Shown here piece after piece: positions 15,620-22,697 of a stretch of 64,000 nt of DNA. The notes under the pieces are model-generated. The model was not told the DNA's origin, made no database searches, and saw only the letters and a program-made list of their open reading frames with translations. This DNA comes from WHSW01 sp963742205. Lineage in GTDB: Bacteria; Actinomycetota; Thermoleophilia; Solirubrobacterales; 70-9. Every line of letters starts with the position of its first letter. Positions within the stretch are counted from its first letter, which is position 1. Both the position numbers and the translations under genes were made by a program. The stretch is taken from contig CAVUKZ010000009.1 of NCBI GenBank assembly GCA_963742205.1, positions 1 through 64,000 of the forward strand, read 5' to 3'.

Positions 15620-16831
15620 GTGCTGGATCTGATCCGCAAGGTGATCGAGCTGCGACCGCCCCGCGCGCTGCGCCTGCGCCTCGTGCGGTGGGTGGCAGGC
15701 TCGGTGGTCCGCGAGTTCCCGTTTGGGCTGGGCGCTCTGGGCCTGATCGCGATCGGCCTCCTCGCCCGCGTGCGCGCGCTGCGCGGCCCGGTGGGGTTCG
15801 CGCTCGCGGGGGCACTGGTGCTTGGCGAGGCGGCGCTCGGTCGCCTGGGCTGGCAGAGCCTCCGCAGCGCGGCCGGCGTGCGCGAGCAGCTGGCCGAGCT
15901 GGAGCCGCCGGCCGACGAGCGGCGTTCGCGCTTCCCGCGCCGCGAACTGGTGTTGCCGCCGCTGATGCTGCGGCCGCGCGACGTACGGCACGTGCGCGCG
16001 GTGGAGTACGCGCGCGACGGCGACCACCCGCTCCTCCTCGACGTTTACCTGCCCGAGGAACCAGCCCCCGCGGGACCGCGGCCGGCGATCGTCCAGGTCC
16101 ACGGGGGAGGGTGGATCGCGGGTACTCGCTCCGAGCAGGGGATCCCGCTGCTCAACCACCTCGCCCGCCACGGCTGGGTCGGCTTCAACATCGACTATCG
16201 CCTGAGTCCGCGGGCGACCTTCCCCGACCAGGTCGTCGACGTGAAGCGGGCGATCGCGTGGGTGCGGGCGCACGCCGCCGAGTACGGCGCGGACCCCGAT
16301 TTCGTCTGCCTCACGGGCGGCTCGGCGGGCGGCCACCTGTGCGCGCTCGCCGCGCTCACGGCCGGCGACCCCGACTTCCAGCCCGGCTTCGAGGACGCCG
16401 ACACCGCGGTCGCCGCCGCCGTGCCCTTCTACGGCCTCTACGACCTCACCGACCCGGAGGGCATCTACTACCCGGAGCTGGTCGAGTGGGTGCTCGAGCG
16501 GCACGTGTTCAAGGCGCGACTCGATGACGAGCCGGAGCGCTTCCGCGCCGCCTCTCCGGTCCACCGCGTGCACGCCGAGGCGCCCCCGTTCCTGATCCTG
16601 CACGGCGAGCGCGACACGCTCGTGCCGGTCGCCGACGCGCGCCGGTTCGTGGCCGCGCTGCGGGCGGTGTCCGAGAGCCCGGTCCATTACGCGGAGCTCG
16701 CCGGCGCCGAGCACGCGTTCGACATCCTGCCCTCGGTGCGCACGGCCCGCGTCGTGGAGGCGATCGAGCGGTTCCTCGCGACCGTCCGCGCCGGGCACCG
16801 AGCTGTCGCGCCGGCGGGGGCGATCGGTTAG
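15620..16831 (+). CDS. Alpha/beta-hydrolase (HSL/esterase-lipase family) with membrane-associated N terminus
   Basis: A 403-residue carboxylesterase. The first ~75 residues hold two hydrophobic stretches (FGLGALGLIAIGLLARV and VGFALAGALVLGEAAL), so it is likely membrane-bound. Hydrolase hallmarks follow: oxyanion-hole VQVHGGGWIAGTR, nucleophile elbow LTGGSAGGHLCAL, Asp region LILHGERDTLVP and His in GAEHAFDIL. It could act on lipid or ester substrates of the neighbouring R2lox/TetR unit. TAGCGT at 15605-15610 just before GTG 15620 gives it its own leaderless promoter. Confidence 0.83.
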   Translation: MLDLIRKVIELRPPRALRLRLVRWVAGSVVREFPFGLGALGLIAIGLLARVRALRGPVGFALAGALVLGEAALGRLGWQSLRSAAGVREQLAELEPPADERRSRFPRRELVLPPLMLRPRDVRHVRAVEYARDGDHPLLLDVYLPEEPAPAGPRPAIVQVHGGGWIAGTRSEQGIPLLNHLARHGWVGFNIDYRLSPRATFPDQVVDVKRAIAWVRAHAAEYGADPDFVCLTGGSAGGHLCALAALTAGDPDFQPGFEDADTAVAAAVPFYGLYDLTDPEGIYYPELVEWVLERHVFKARLDDEPERFRAASPVHRVHAEAPPFLILHGERDTLVPVADARRFVAALRAVSESPVHYAELAGAEHAFDILPSVRTARVVEAIERFLATVRAGHRAVAPAGAIG

Positions 16832-16873
16832 GTTGCGGGCGTCCAAATCCGCACGAATTCGAGAGGGAGACCC

Positions 16874-17260
16874 GTGGACGTAAGCGCGCTCAAGAACACG
16901 CCTCTGTTCGCCGGAGTGCCGGAGGAGGCGCTTAGCAAGGTGGCGACGTTCGCAACCCTCGAGTCCGCGGTCGCGGGCAAGACGATCATCCGCGAGGGTG
17001 GCTTCTCGAACGACTTCTACATCGTCGAGGACGGCACGGTGAAGGTCGAGCGCGAGGGCGAGCATCTCGCGGACCTGGGCCCTGGCGACGTGTTCGGCGA
17101 GCAGGGGCTGCTCGAGAAGCAGGAGCGCTCGGCGACCGTCACCGCGACCTCGTCCGTACGGCTGATCAAGATCGAGCACTGGGAGCTGTCGCGGATGAAG
17201 CAGGCGATGCCCGACGTGGTCGAGCAGCTCCGCCAAAAGGTCGAGGAACGCACTAGCTGA
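16874..17260 (+). CDS. Cyclic-nucleotide-binding (Crp/EAL-type cNMP) domain protein
   Basis: A 128-residue single cNMP-binding beta-barrel: LKNTPLFAGVPEEALSKVATF, then GKTIIREGGFSNDFYIVEDGTVKVE and the phosphate cassette LGPGDVFGEQGLLEKQERSATV. The cassette keeps GE and R/S-A-T-V-like residues, so nucleotide binding is plausible. There is no DNA-binding domain, so it is not a transcription factor. The GTG start has a GAGAGGGAGA ribosome site. TAGGTT at 16829-16834 is a possible promoter with a 35-base leader. Confidence 0.8.
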   Translation: MDVSALKNTPLFAGVPEEALSKVATFATLESAVAGKTIIREGGFSNDFYIVEDGTVKVEREGEHLADLGPGDVFGEQGLLEKQERSATVTATSSVRLIKIEHWELSRMKQAMPDVVEQLRQKVEERTS

Positions 17261-17281
17261 GCGCGGCCCCGCGCGGCTCGC

Positions 17282-17917
17282 TCAGCCGGTGTAGGGCGGG
17301 AGATCGAGCGCGCGCTCGTAGGCGGCGCGGTCGTGCACCGGCTCACCGTGGGCGAGGATCACGAGCTCGAACGGGAGCTTGAGCAGCGCCCGCAGGGCGG
17401 GCAGCGCCCGATTGGAGTGCGCCGGCGAGTCCCAGACGCGGAGCTCGCCGCCCGGGGCGGCGAAGGCGTCGGCGAACACCAGCGCGCGCTGGTCCGGCAG
17501 CCACAGCGGGGTCTCCATGCGCCCGCGCCCGTCGTAGAGCGCGAGCAGGCCGCCCGGGAGCTCGCTGCCGGGCTCGATCGGCTCGAGCTCGGTCTCCGGG
17601 ACGTCGTCGCGCCAGTAGAGCCACGGGCCGAAGGCGCGCGCCCCGTAGCGGGCGCTGAACAGGTCGACGTCGCGAACGTGGTCGGGCTTGAGCACCACCG
17701 CCATCGTCGGCGGCGCCTCCGCGAGCCGCTCCCAGAGCTCGCCCGCCTCGTCGGTCGGCGCGAGCGGATCGAGCACCGCCACCTCCTCGCCGCAGTGGAC
17801 GCAGGTCGAGGTCACCGTGGGCTCCCAGTCGGAGCCCGCGTGCCAAGCGGGGTGCTCGGCTCGCCAGATCCAGAGGCCGGGGGCGAGGTCGCGGATCTCG
17901 GTCGCCACGCGCGGCAT
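17282..17917 (-). CDS. Metallo-beta-lactamase-fold protein with degenerate metal site
   Basis: A 211-residue protein with the MBL-like frame: IRDLAPGLWIWRAEHP, strand CVHCGEEVAVLDPLAPTDEAGELW, VVLKPDHVRDVDLF in place of the H-x-H-x-D-H box, ALVFADAF and a late LILAHGEPV-type histidine (VILAHGEPVHD). The first histidines of the main motif are replaced, so hydrolytic zinc chemistry is doubtful. ATG 17917 is chosen because translation upstream would run through the cobalamin riboswitch region. It is divergent from the cobalamin operon. Confidence 0.7.
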   Translation of the reverse strand: MPRVATEIRDLAPGLWIWRAEHPAWHAGSDWEPTVTSTCVHCGEEVAVLDPLAPTDEAGELWERLAEAPPTMAVVLKPDHVRDVDLFSARYGARAFGPWLYWRDDVPETELEPIEPGSELPGGLLALYDGRGRMETPLWLPDQRALVFADAFAAPGGELRVWDSPAHSNRALPALRALLKLPFELVILAHGEPVHDRAAYERALDLPPYTG

Positions 17918-17950
17918 TGTCCCAGCGCCGCCCGGTGTCGCGGCGCGGTC

Positions 17951-17956
17951 TAGACT
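17951..17956 (+). promoter_or_regulatory. -10 element of the cobalamin-riboswitch operon
   Basis: TAGACT, the same -10 sequence seen before tRNA-Glu, murE and the 37.5-kb RNA candidate, ends about nine bases before the riboswitch. Confidence 0.45.
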
Positions 17957-17964
17957 GCCGCCCG

Positions 17965-18137
17965 TACATACGGCCGGTGGCCAAGGGAAGTCCGGTGCGA
18001 ATCCGGCGCGGTCCCGCCACTGTGACCGGGCGAAACGACGTCGCGAGACCGAGAGGTCAGCCACTGGGGCGCACATGGCGCCTCGGGAAGGCGCGGCGGC
18101 CGGCCCGGAAGCCAGGAGACCTGCCTCCGGTCAGCCA
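17965..18137 (+). ncRNA. Cobalamin (adenosylcobalamin) riboswitch
   Basis: Contains the class-defining conserved blocks in order: GGAAGTCCGGTGCGAATCCGGC (start of the core), GTCCCGCCACTGTGA, a variable stem, GGTCAGCCACTG, and GGAAGCCAGGAGACCTGCC (B12 box). It sits 34 bases before the first DUF4430 gene, on the same strand. Known members shut off expression when adenosylcobalamin binds. This links the whole operon to cobalamin supply independent of protein homology. Confidence 0.95.
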
Positions 18138-18170
18138 AAACACGTCCCTCGAAGGAAGGGGTGGCTCTCA

Positions 18171-19196
18171 ATGACCACACGTATTCGCCTCGCACCGGCG
18201 GCGCTCGCAACCCTGGGCGCGATCTGCGCCCTGGGGCTCGTTCCATCGTCCGCCGGCGCGACCGTGACCGCCACGCTCCGCGTGCTGACGCCGGACCAGG
18301 TGCTCGACCCGGGCACGACCTACATCGTCGATGAGGGCGTGACCGTGCCAACGCGCCCCGACGCGGACTGCTTCGGGCCCCCCGGCGGCTCCGGGGCGGA
18401 GTTCACCTACGACAAGCCGAACGCGCTCAGCCTGCTGGCGACCGCCGGGCGGACCACCAAGAGCGTCGCCCCGCTCGCGCTCACCGACCAGTTCGGCTTC
18501 GGGCTCGGCGTCTGCGGCATCGGCGGGGTGCAGGCGACCGACACGAGCTTCTGGTACCTGAAGTCCAACCACGAGGAGGCCACCGTCGGCGCGGATCAGC
18601 TCGAGATCCACGACGGCGACCAGGTCCTGTACTACCTCTCCCCGAACAACTTCCCCAACCCGAACCCCGCCGAGCTCGAGCTCCAGGCGCCGGCTCGGGC
18701 ACAGGCCGGGCAGCCGTTTGGGGTCACCGTGGTCGAGCACAAGTGCGTGACCCAGTCCGATCCTCCGTTCGCGACGACGTGCACGAGCGGCCCCGCGGCC
18801 GGCGTCGCCGTCGCGGGGGCCGACGCGCCCGCCACCACCGGCGCCGACGGCACCGCGCAGCTGACGGTCGGCGCGCCGGGCGAGGCGCAGCTCGGTGCCA
18901 CGCGGGGCGCGGACATCCCGTCGGAGGTGCTCGACACCTGCATCGGCGCCCAGCTCGACGACTGCGCGAAGGCGCGCGGCGAGAAGCTCGTCGGCAGCCC
19001 GCAGGGCGACAAGATCAGCGGCACCAAGGGCGACGATGAGATTCGCTCGCGCGGCGGCGATGACCGGATCGACGCCCGCCAGGGCGGCGCCGACGTGATC
19101 AACTGCGGCCGCGGCAAGGACAAGGTGAAGATCAAGCGCAAGCTGGCCACCGAGACCAACGTGAAGGGCAGCTGCGAGAAGGTCAAGAAGCTGTGA
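18171..19196 (+). CDS. Secreted DUF4430 (transcobalamin-like) protein with Ca-binding-type C terminus
   Basis: A 341-residue exported protein. The signal peptide covers about residues 1-30 (ALATLGAICALGLVPSSAGA). A DUF4430-like domain, the fold of the transcobalamin/intrinsic-factor beta domain, lies about 80-165: NALSLLATAG, FWYLKSNHE and IHDGDQVLYYLSP. An Ig-like linker region follows (PARAQAGQPFGVTVVE; TGADGTAQLTV). The end has RTX-like GD-rich repeats (KGDDEIRSRGGDDRIDARQGG, about 285-305, with a CG-x-GKD cap). As the first gene after the riboswitch it is probably a cobalamin-capturing surface or released protein. DUF4430 assignment is by motif only. Confidence 0.78.
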   Translation: MTTRIRLAPAALATLGAICALGLVPSSAGATVTATLRVLTPDQVLDPGTTYIVDEGVTVPTRPDADCFGPPGGSGAEFTYDKPNALSLLATAGRTTKSVAPLALTDQFGFGLGVCGIGGVQATDTSFWYLKSNHEEATVGADQLEIHDGDQVLYYLSPNNFPNPNPAELELQAPARAQAGQPFGVTVVEHKCVTQSDPPFATTCTSGPAAGVAVAGADAPATTGADGTAQLTVGAPGEAQLGATRGADIPSEVLDTCIGAQLDDCAKARGEKLVGSPQGDKISGTKGDDEIRSRGGDDRIDARQGGADVINCGRGKDKVKIKRKLATETNVKGSCEKVKKL

Positions 19197-19229
19197 GCGG
19201 AGCGAGGTGCGCCGCTGTTGAGGCGCTAA
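19197..19229 (+). repeat. Short intergenic repeat, copy B
   Basis: Occupies the whole gap between two DUF4430 genes. It shares GCGGAGCGA and the GCGCC-GCTGTTGA-GGCGC hairpin (19209-19226) with 14935-14980, and like that copy it ends directly on a GTG start. Confidence 0.55.
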
Positions 19230-20165
19230 GTGAGATTGGGCTGCAGCGTGGTGGTCGCGGTGGCGCTCGCCGCCACGACCACCGGCTGTGGCCTCGGCCC
19301 GGGGGACTCCAGCCCCGGGACCGCGACCCTCACCGTCACCCGCGACTACGGGGCCGATCCGGTGCTCGAAGCGTCCGAGTCCGACCCGTCCGAGTCCGAG
19401 ACCGTGATCCGCTTCCTCGATCGCGAGGCTGAGATCACCACCCGCTACGGCGGCGGCTTCGTGCAGTCGATCGACGGCACCGCGGGTGGCGTGGAGGGCG
19501 GGCGCTCCAACGACTGGTTCTTCTTCGTCAACGGGATCGAGAGCCCGCGCGGGAGCGCCGAGGTCGCCGTCCGCGGCGGCGACCGGATCTGGTGGGATTA
19601 CCGCGACTGGACGGCGGCGATCTCGACCCCCGCCGTCGTCGGCTCGTGGCCCGAGCCGTTCCTGCAGGCCTCCGCCGAGCCGGCGAACCGGCTCGCGGTG
19701 AGCGTGGGCTGTCTCGCGCCGAGCGCCGTCTGCGACGACGTGTCGGGGGCGCTCTCGAGCGCCGGCGTCGAGGCACGGGTCCGGCCCGGTGAGGTCGCGG
19801 ACGCCGGGATGCGCGTGCTCGTCGGCACCTGGGCGCGCCTGCGCTCGGACGCCGGCGTGCGGGAACTCGCTGAGACGCCCGCCACCAGCGGCGTCTTCGC
19901 GCGCTTCGAGCCGGCCGGCGGCGGGTGGCGGCTCTCCGTGCTCGACCGCACGGGAGCCGCGGCGCGGACGCTCGGCGCGGGCGCCGGCCTCGTCGCCGGC
20001 ACGCGACGTGGCTCCGGGCCGGTGACCTGGCTCGTGACCGGCACCGACCCCGCGGGGGTGCGCCGGGCGGCCGGCCTTCTGGACGCCGACGACCTCCAAC
20101 AGCACTACGCCGTGGCGACGGACGGCGCCGGCCCCATCCCTGTCCCGGTGGCGACGAGCGGATGA
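19230..20165 (+). CDS. DUF4430 (transcobalamin beta-domain-like) lipoprotein
   Basis: A 311-residue lipoprotein: signal MRLGCSVVVAVALAATTTGC with the lipobox cysteine at about residue 20. The DUF4430 domain (about 32-125) shows the family hallmarks in order: ETVIRFLDREAEITTRYGGGF, VQSIDG, DWFFFVNGIESPRG, VRGGDRIWWDYRDW. The C-terminal half (about 130-311) is a separate alpha/beta region of unknown type. It would sit on the outer face of the membrane next to the ECF complex and act as the beta-domain half of a cobalamin-binding pair. GTG start follows the repeat; the end overlaps the T-component ATG. Confidence 0.83.
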   Translation: MRLGCSVVVAVALAATTTGCGLGPGDSSPGTATLTVTRDYGADPVLEASESDPSESETVIRFLDREAEITTRYGGGFVQSIDGTAGGVEGGRSNDWFFFVNGIESPRGSAEVAVRGGDRIWWDYRDWTAAISTPAVVGSWPEPFLQASAEPANRLAVSVGCLAPSAVCDDVSGALSSAGVEARVRPGEVADAGMRVLVGTWARLRSDAGVRELAETPATSGVFARFEPAGGGWRLSVLDRTGAAARTLGAGAGLVAGTRRGSGPVTWLVTGTDPAGVRRAAGLLDADDLQQHYAVATDGAGPIPVPVATSG

Positions 20166-21049
20166 GATCACCGATCGCGTATGCGCCGCGCCCCGGGCCG
20201 CTCGCGAGCGCCGGCGCGCTTGCCGCCACCGCCTACCTCGCGGCGCCGGCGGTGGTCGCCTTCGTCTACTCGAACCCGATCGTGCTCGCCGGGGCCGGGA
20301 GCGCGGTGGCGGTCGCGGGATTGCTCGCCGGCGCTCGCGACGCGCTTGCCGCCGCCGCCCGCTGGGGCCTGACGCTGGGGGTGCTGGTGATCGCCGTCAA
20401 CGTGATCGCCTCGCAGCGCGGCGACACGATCCTGCTCCGCGGCGGCGAGCTACCCGTCCTCGGGCGGATCGACGTCAGCGCCGAGGCGCTGGTGGAGGGC
20501 GCGGTCCTGGCCCTGCGGATCGGGGTCGTGCTCTGTGCCTTCGCCGTGCACTCCGCCTGCGTCGACCCCGACCGGATGCTGCGGCTACTGCGGCCGATCG
20601 CACGCCACTCGGCGCTCACCGCGACCCTGATCACGCGCATGGTGCCGCTTGCCGCCGCCGATCACGCGCGCCTGCGCGAGGCGCAGTCGCTGCGCGGCCC
20701 GGGCGCGGCGCCGGTTGGGCGGGCGGCGCTCAGCCGGCGGCTGGTCGCGGGTTCGCTTGACCGCGCGGTGGACATCGCCGCCACGCTCGAGCTGCGGGGC
20801 TACGCACGTGGGGTGCCCCGGCGGGCCTCGCGTCGGCGCAGCTCGCGCCACGGCTGGCGGTTCGCGCTGGCGGGCGCGGTGATCGTCGGCGTGGCGATCG
20901 GCGCGCGGATCGCGGGCGTCGGGACCTTCGACCCGTATCCGGTGATCGAGCTCGACGCCGACGCGGCCACGATCGCGCTCGCCGCCGTGCTGCCGGCGCT
21001 CGCCGCCGCCCCGTACGTCGGCCTCGGGAGGCGGGCCCGTGGACGCTGA
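20162..21049 (+). CDS. ECF transporter T component (EcfT/CbiQ family)
   Basis: A 295-residue integral membrane protein with six predicted membrane segments. It carries an EcfT coupling helix region: SALTATLITRMVPLAAADHARLREAQSLRG near 150-180, and ATLELRGYARG near 210, matching the A-R-G signatures that contact the ATPases. It transmits ATP hydrolysis to the substrate-binding S component. It is coupled by ATGA to the lipoprotein upstream and by GTG overlap to the ATPase downstream. Confidence 0.9.
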   Translation: MRSPIAYAPRPGPLASAGALAATAYLAAPAVVAFVYSNPIVLAGAGSAVAVAGLLAGARDALAAAARWGLTLGVLVIAVNVIASQRGDTILLRGGELPVLGRIDVSAEALVEGAVLALRIGVVLCAFAVHSACVDPDRMLRLLRPIARHSALTATLITRMVPLAAADHARLREAQSLRGPGAAPVGRAALSRRLVAGSLDRAVDIAATLELRGYARGVPRRASRRRSSRHGWRFALAGAVIVGVAIGARIAGVGTFDPYPVIELDADAATIALAAVLPALAAAPYVGLGRRARGR

Positions 21050-22697
21050 GCCGATCGTCCGCATGGGCGCCTTCACCTACTCGTACCCGGGCGCCGCCAC
21101 CCCGGCGCTCGCCGGGGTCGAGCTCGAGGTCGCCGACGGCGAGCTGGTGATCCTCGCCGGTCGCTCGGGCTGCGGCAAGTCGACCCTCCTGCGCGGCTGC
21201 TGCGGGCTCGTGCCCCACTACCACGGCGGCGAGGTCGCCGGGACGCTCGAGGTCTGCGGGCTCGATGTCCGCGACCACGGCCCGGCCGAGCTGGGCGGCC
21301 TCGTCGGCTTCGTCGGCCAGGACCCCGAGACCCAGGTCGTCTCCGCAACCGTCCGCGGCGAGCTCGAGCTGCCGCTCGAGCTGCGCGGCGAGCCGGAGGC
21401 GGCGCGGGCCCGGGCGATCGAGGAGGTCACCCTGGCGCTCGGGATCGAGCACCTCGTCGAGCGCCCGACCGACACGCTCTCCGGTGGCGAGGTACAGCGG
21501 GTGGCCCTCGCCGCGGCCCTCGTGCTGCGGCCGCGGCTGGTGCTGCTCGACGAGCCCACCTCGCAGCTGGACCCGGTCGCCGGCGACGAGCTGATCGGGC
21601 TGTTGCGGCGGCTCAACGAGGAGTGGGGCATGACCGTGGTGCTCGCCGAGCACCGGCTCGAGCGCTGCCTCGCGGCCGCCGACCGGGTGGTGGCGCTCGC
21701 CGATGGACGGATTGCGTTCGACGGGGCTCCGCGCGGCTGGTGCGAATGGGCCCTCGGGGCGGATCGGGAGCTCGCGACGCCGGGTGCGCGGCTGTTCTCC
21801 CTCGCGGGATTGGCGCCACCGCCGGTGTCGGTGAAGGAGGCGCGGGCGGCGCTCGCGCGGCGGCCGCCACTCGCTACCCGCCACCCGCCACTCGTCGGAG
21901 GCTCGGAGCCGCCGCGCCGGGCGCGGCGGCGACGTAGGGATGAGCCGCTGGCGCTCGACGTGCGCGATCTGTGGGTCGAGCTGGATTCCGGGCGCGGCCC
22001 GCGCGAGGTGCTTCGGGGTCTCGAGCTTGCCGTGGAGCCGGGGGAGAGGGTGGCGCTGATGGGCCGCAACGGCGCGGGCAAGACGACGCTCCTGCGCGCG
22101 GCGGCCGGCGCCGTGGAGCCGGCACGCGGCGCGGCTCGGGCGCCTGCGGGGTGCGCCCTGTTGCCGCAGAGCCCGACCGACCTGTTGGTCCGCGAGCGGG
22201 TTGCCGACGAGCTTCCGGGCGACGCCGGCCGCCGAGCGCTGGAGCAGGTGGAGCTGGGCTGGGCCCGCGAGAGCGATCCGCGCGACCTCTCCGGCGGCGA
22301 GCGCGAGCGGCTCGCACTCGCGCTCGTGATGGCGGGGCGCGAGCAGGGTGGATTGCCGGGCCTCATCTGCCTCGACGAGCCGACGCGCGGCATGGACGCG
22401 GCGCGCAAGCTGGCGCTCTGCGGTTGGCTGTCGGAGCTCGCGCACGGCGGCTCCGCGGTGCTCGTCGCCACGCATGACGTGGAGTTCGCGGCGCGACTCG
22501 CCTCCCGGGTCGTGCTGCTCGGCGACGGCGAGCTGATCGCCGACGGGCCCGCCGACGAGATCCTCTCGGGTGGCTGGTATTTCGCCACCGAGGTCGCGCG
22601 CATCCTGGGTGCCGCCGGTGCGATCACGCCCGAGGCCGGGGCGGAGCTCCTCCGGGCGCCCGCAGCCGACGGCGAGAGGGCGGTGGTGGGCCCGTGA
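21039..22697 (+). CDS. ECF transporter double ATPase (fused A and A' subunits)
   Basis: A 552-residue protein containing two complete ABC ATPase units. Unit 1 has Walker A GRSGCGKST (about 47), Q-loop VGQDPETQVV, signature LSGGEVQR and Walker B LVLLDEPTSQLDP. Unit 2 has Walker A GRNGAGKTT (about 345), LPQSPTDLLV, signature LSGGERER and LICLDEPTRGMDA. The Q-loop QDPETQVVS is typical of ECF/CbiO ATPases. It energises the importer formed with EcfT and the S-component fusion. The two units are joined by an arginine-rich linker (about 275-305). Confidence 0.92.
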   Translation: MDAEPIVRMGAFTYSYPGAATPALAGVELEVADGELVILAGRSGCGKSTLLRGCCGLVPHYHGGEVAGTLEVCGLDVRDHGPAELGGLVGFVGQDPETQVVSATVRGELELPLELRGEPEAARARAIEEVTLALGIEHLVERPTDTLSGGEVQRVALAAALVLRPRLVLLDEPTSQLDPVAGDELIGLLRRLNEEWGMTVVLAEHRLERCLAAADRVVALADGRIAFDGAPRGWCEWALGADRELATPGARLFSLAGLAPPPVSVKEARAALARRPPLATRHPPLVGGSEPPRRARRRRRDEPLALDVRDLWVELDSGRGPREVLRGLELAVEPGERVALMGRNGAGKTTLLRAAAGAVEPARGAARAPAGCALLPQSPTDLLVRERVADELPGDAGRRALEQVELGWARESDPRDLSGGERERLALALVMAGREQGGLPGLICLDEPTRGMDAARKLALCGWLSELAHGGSAVLVATHDVEFAARLASRVVLLGDGELIADGPADEILSGGWYFATEVARILGAAGAITPEAGAELLRAPAADGERAVVGP

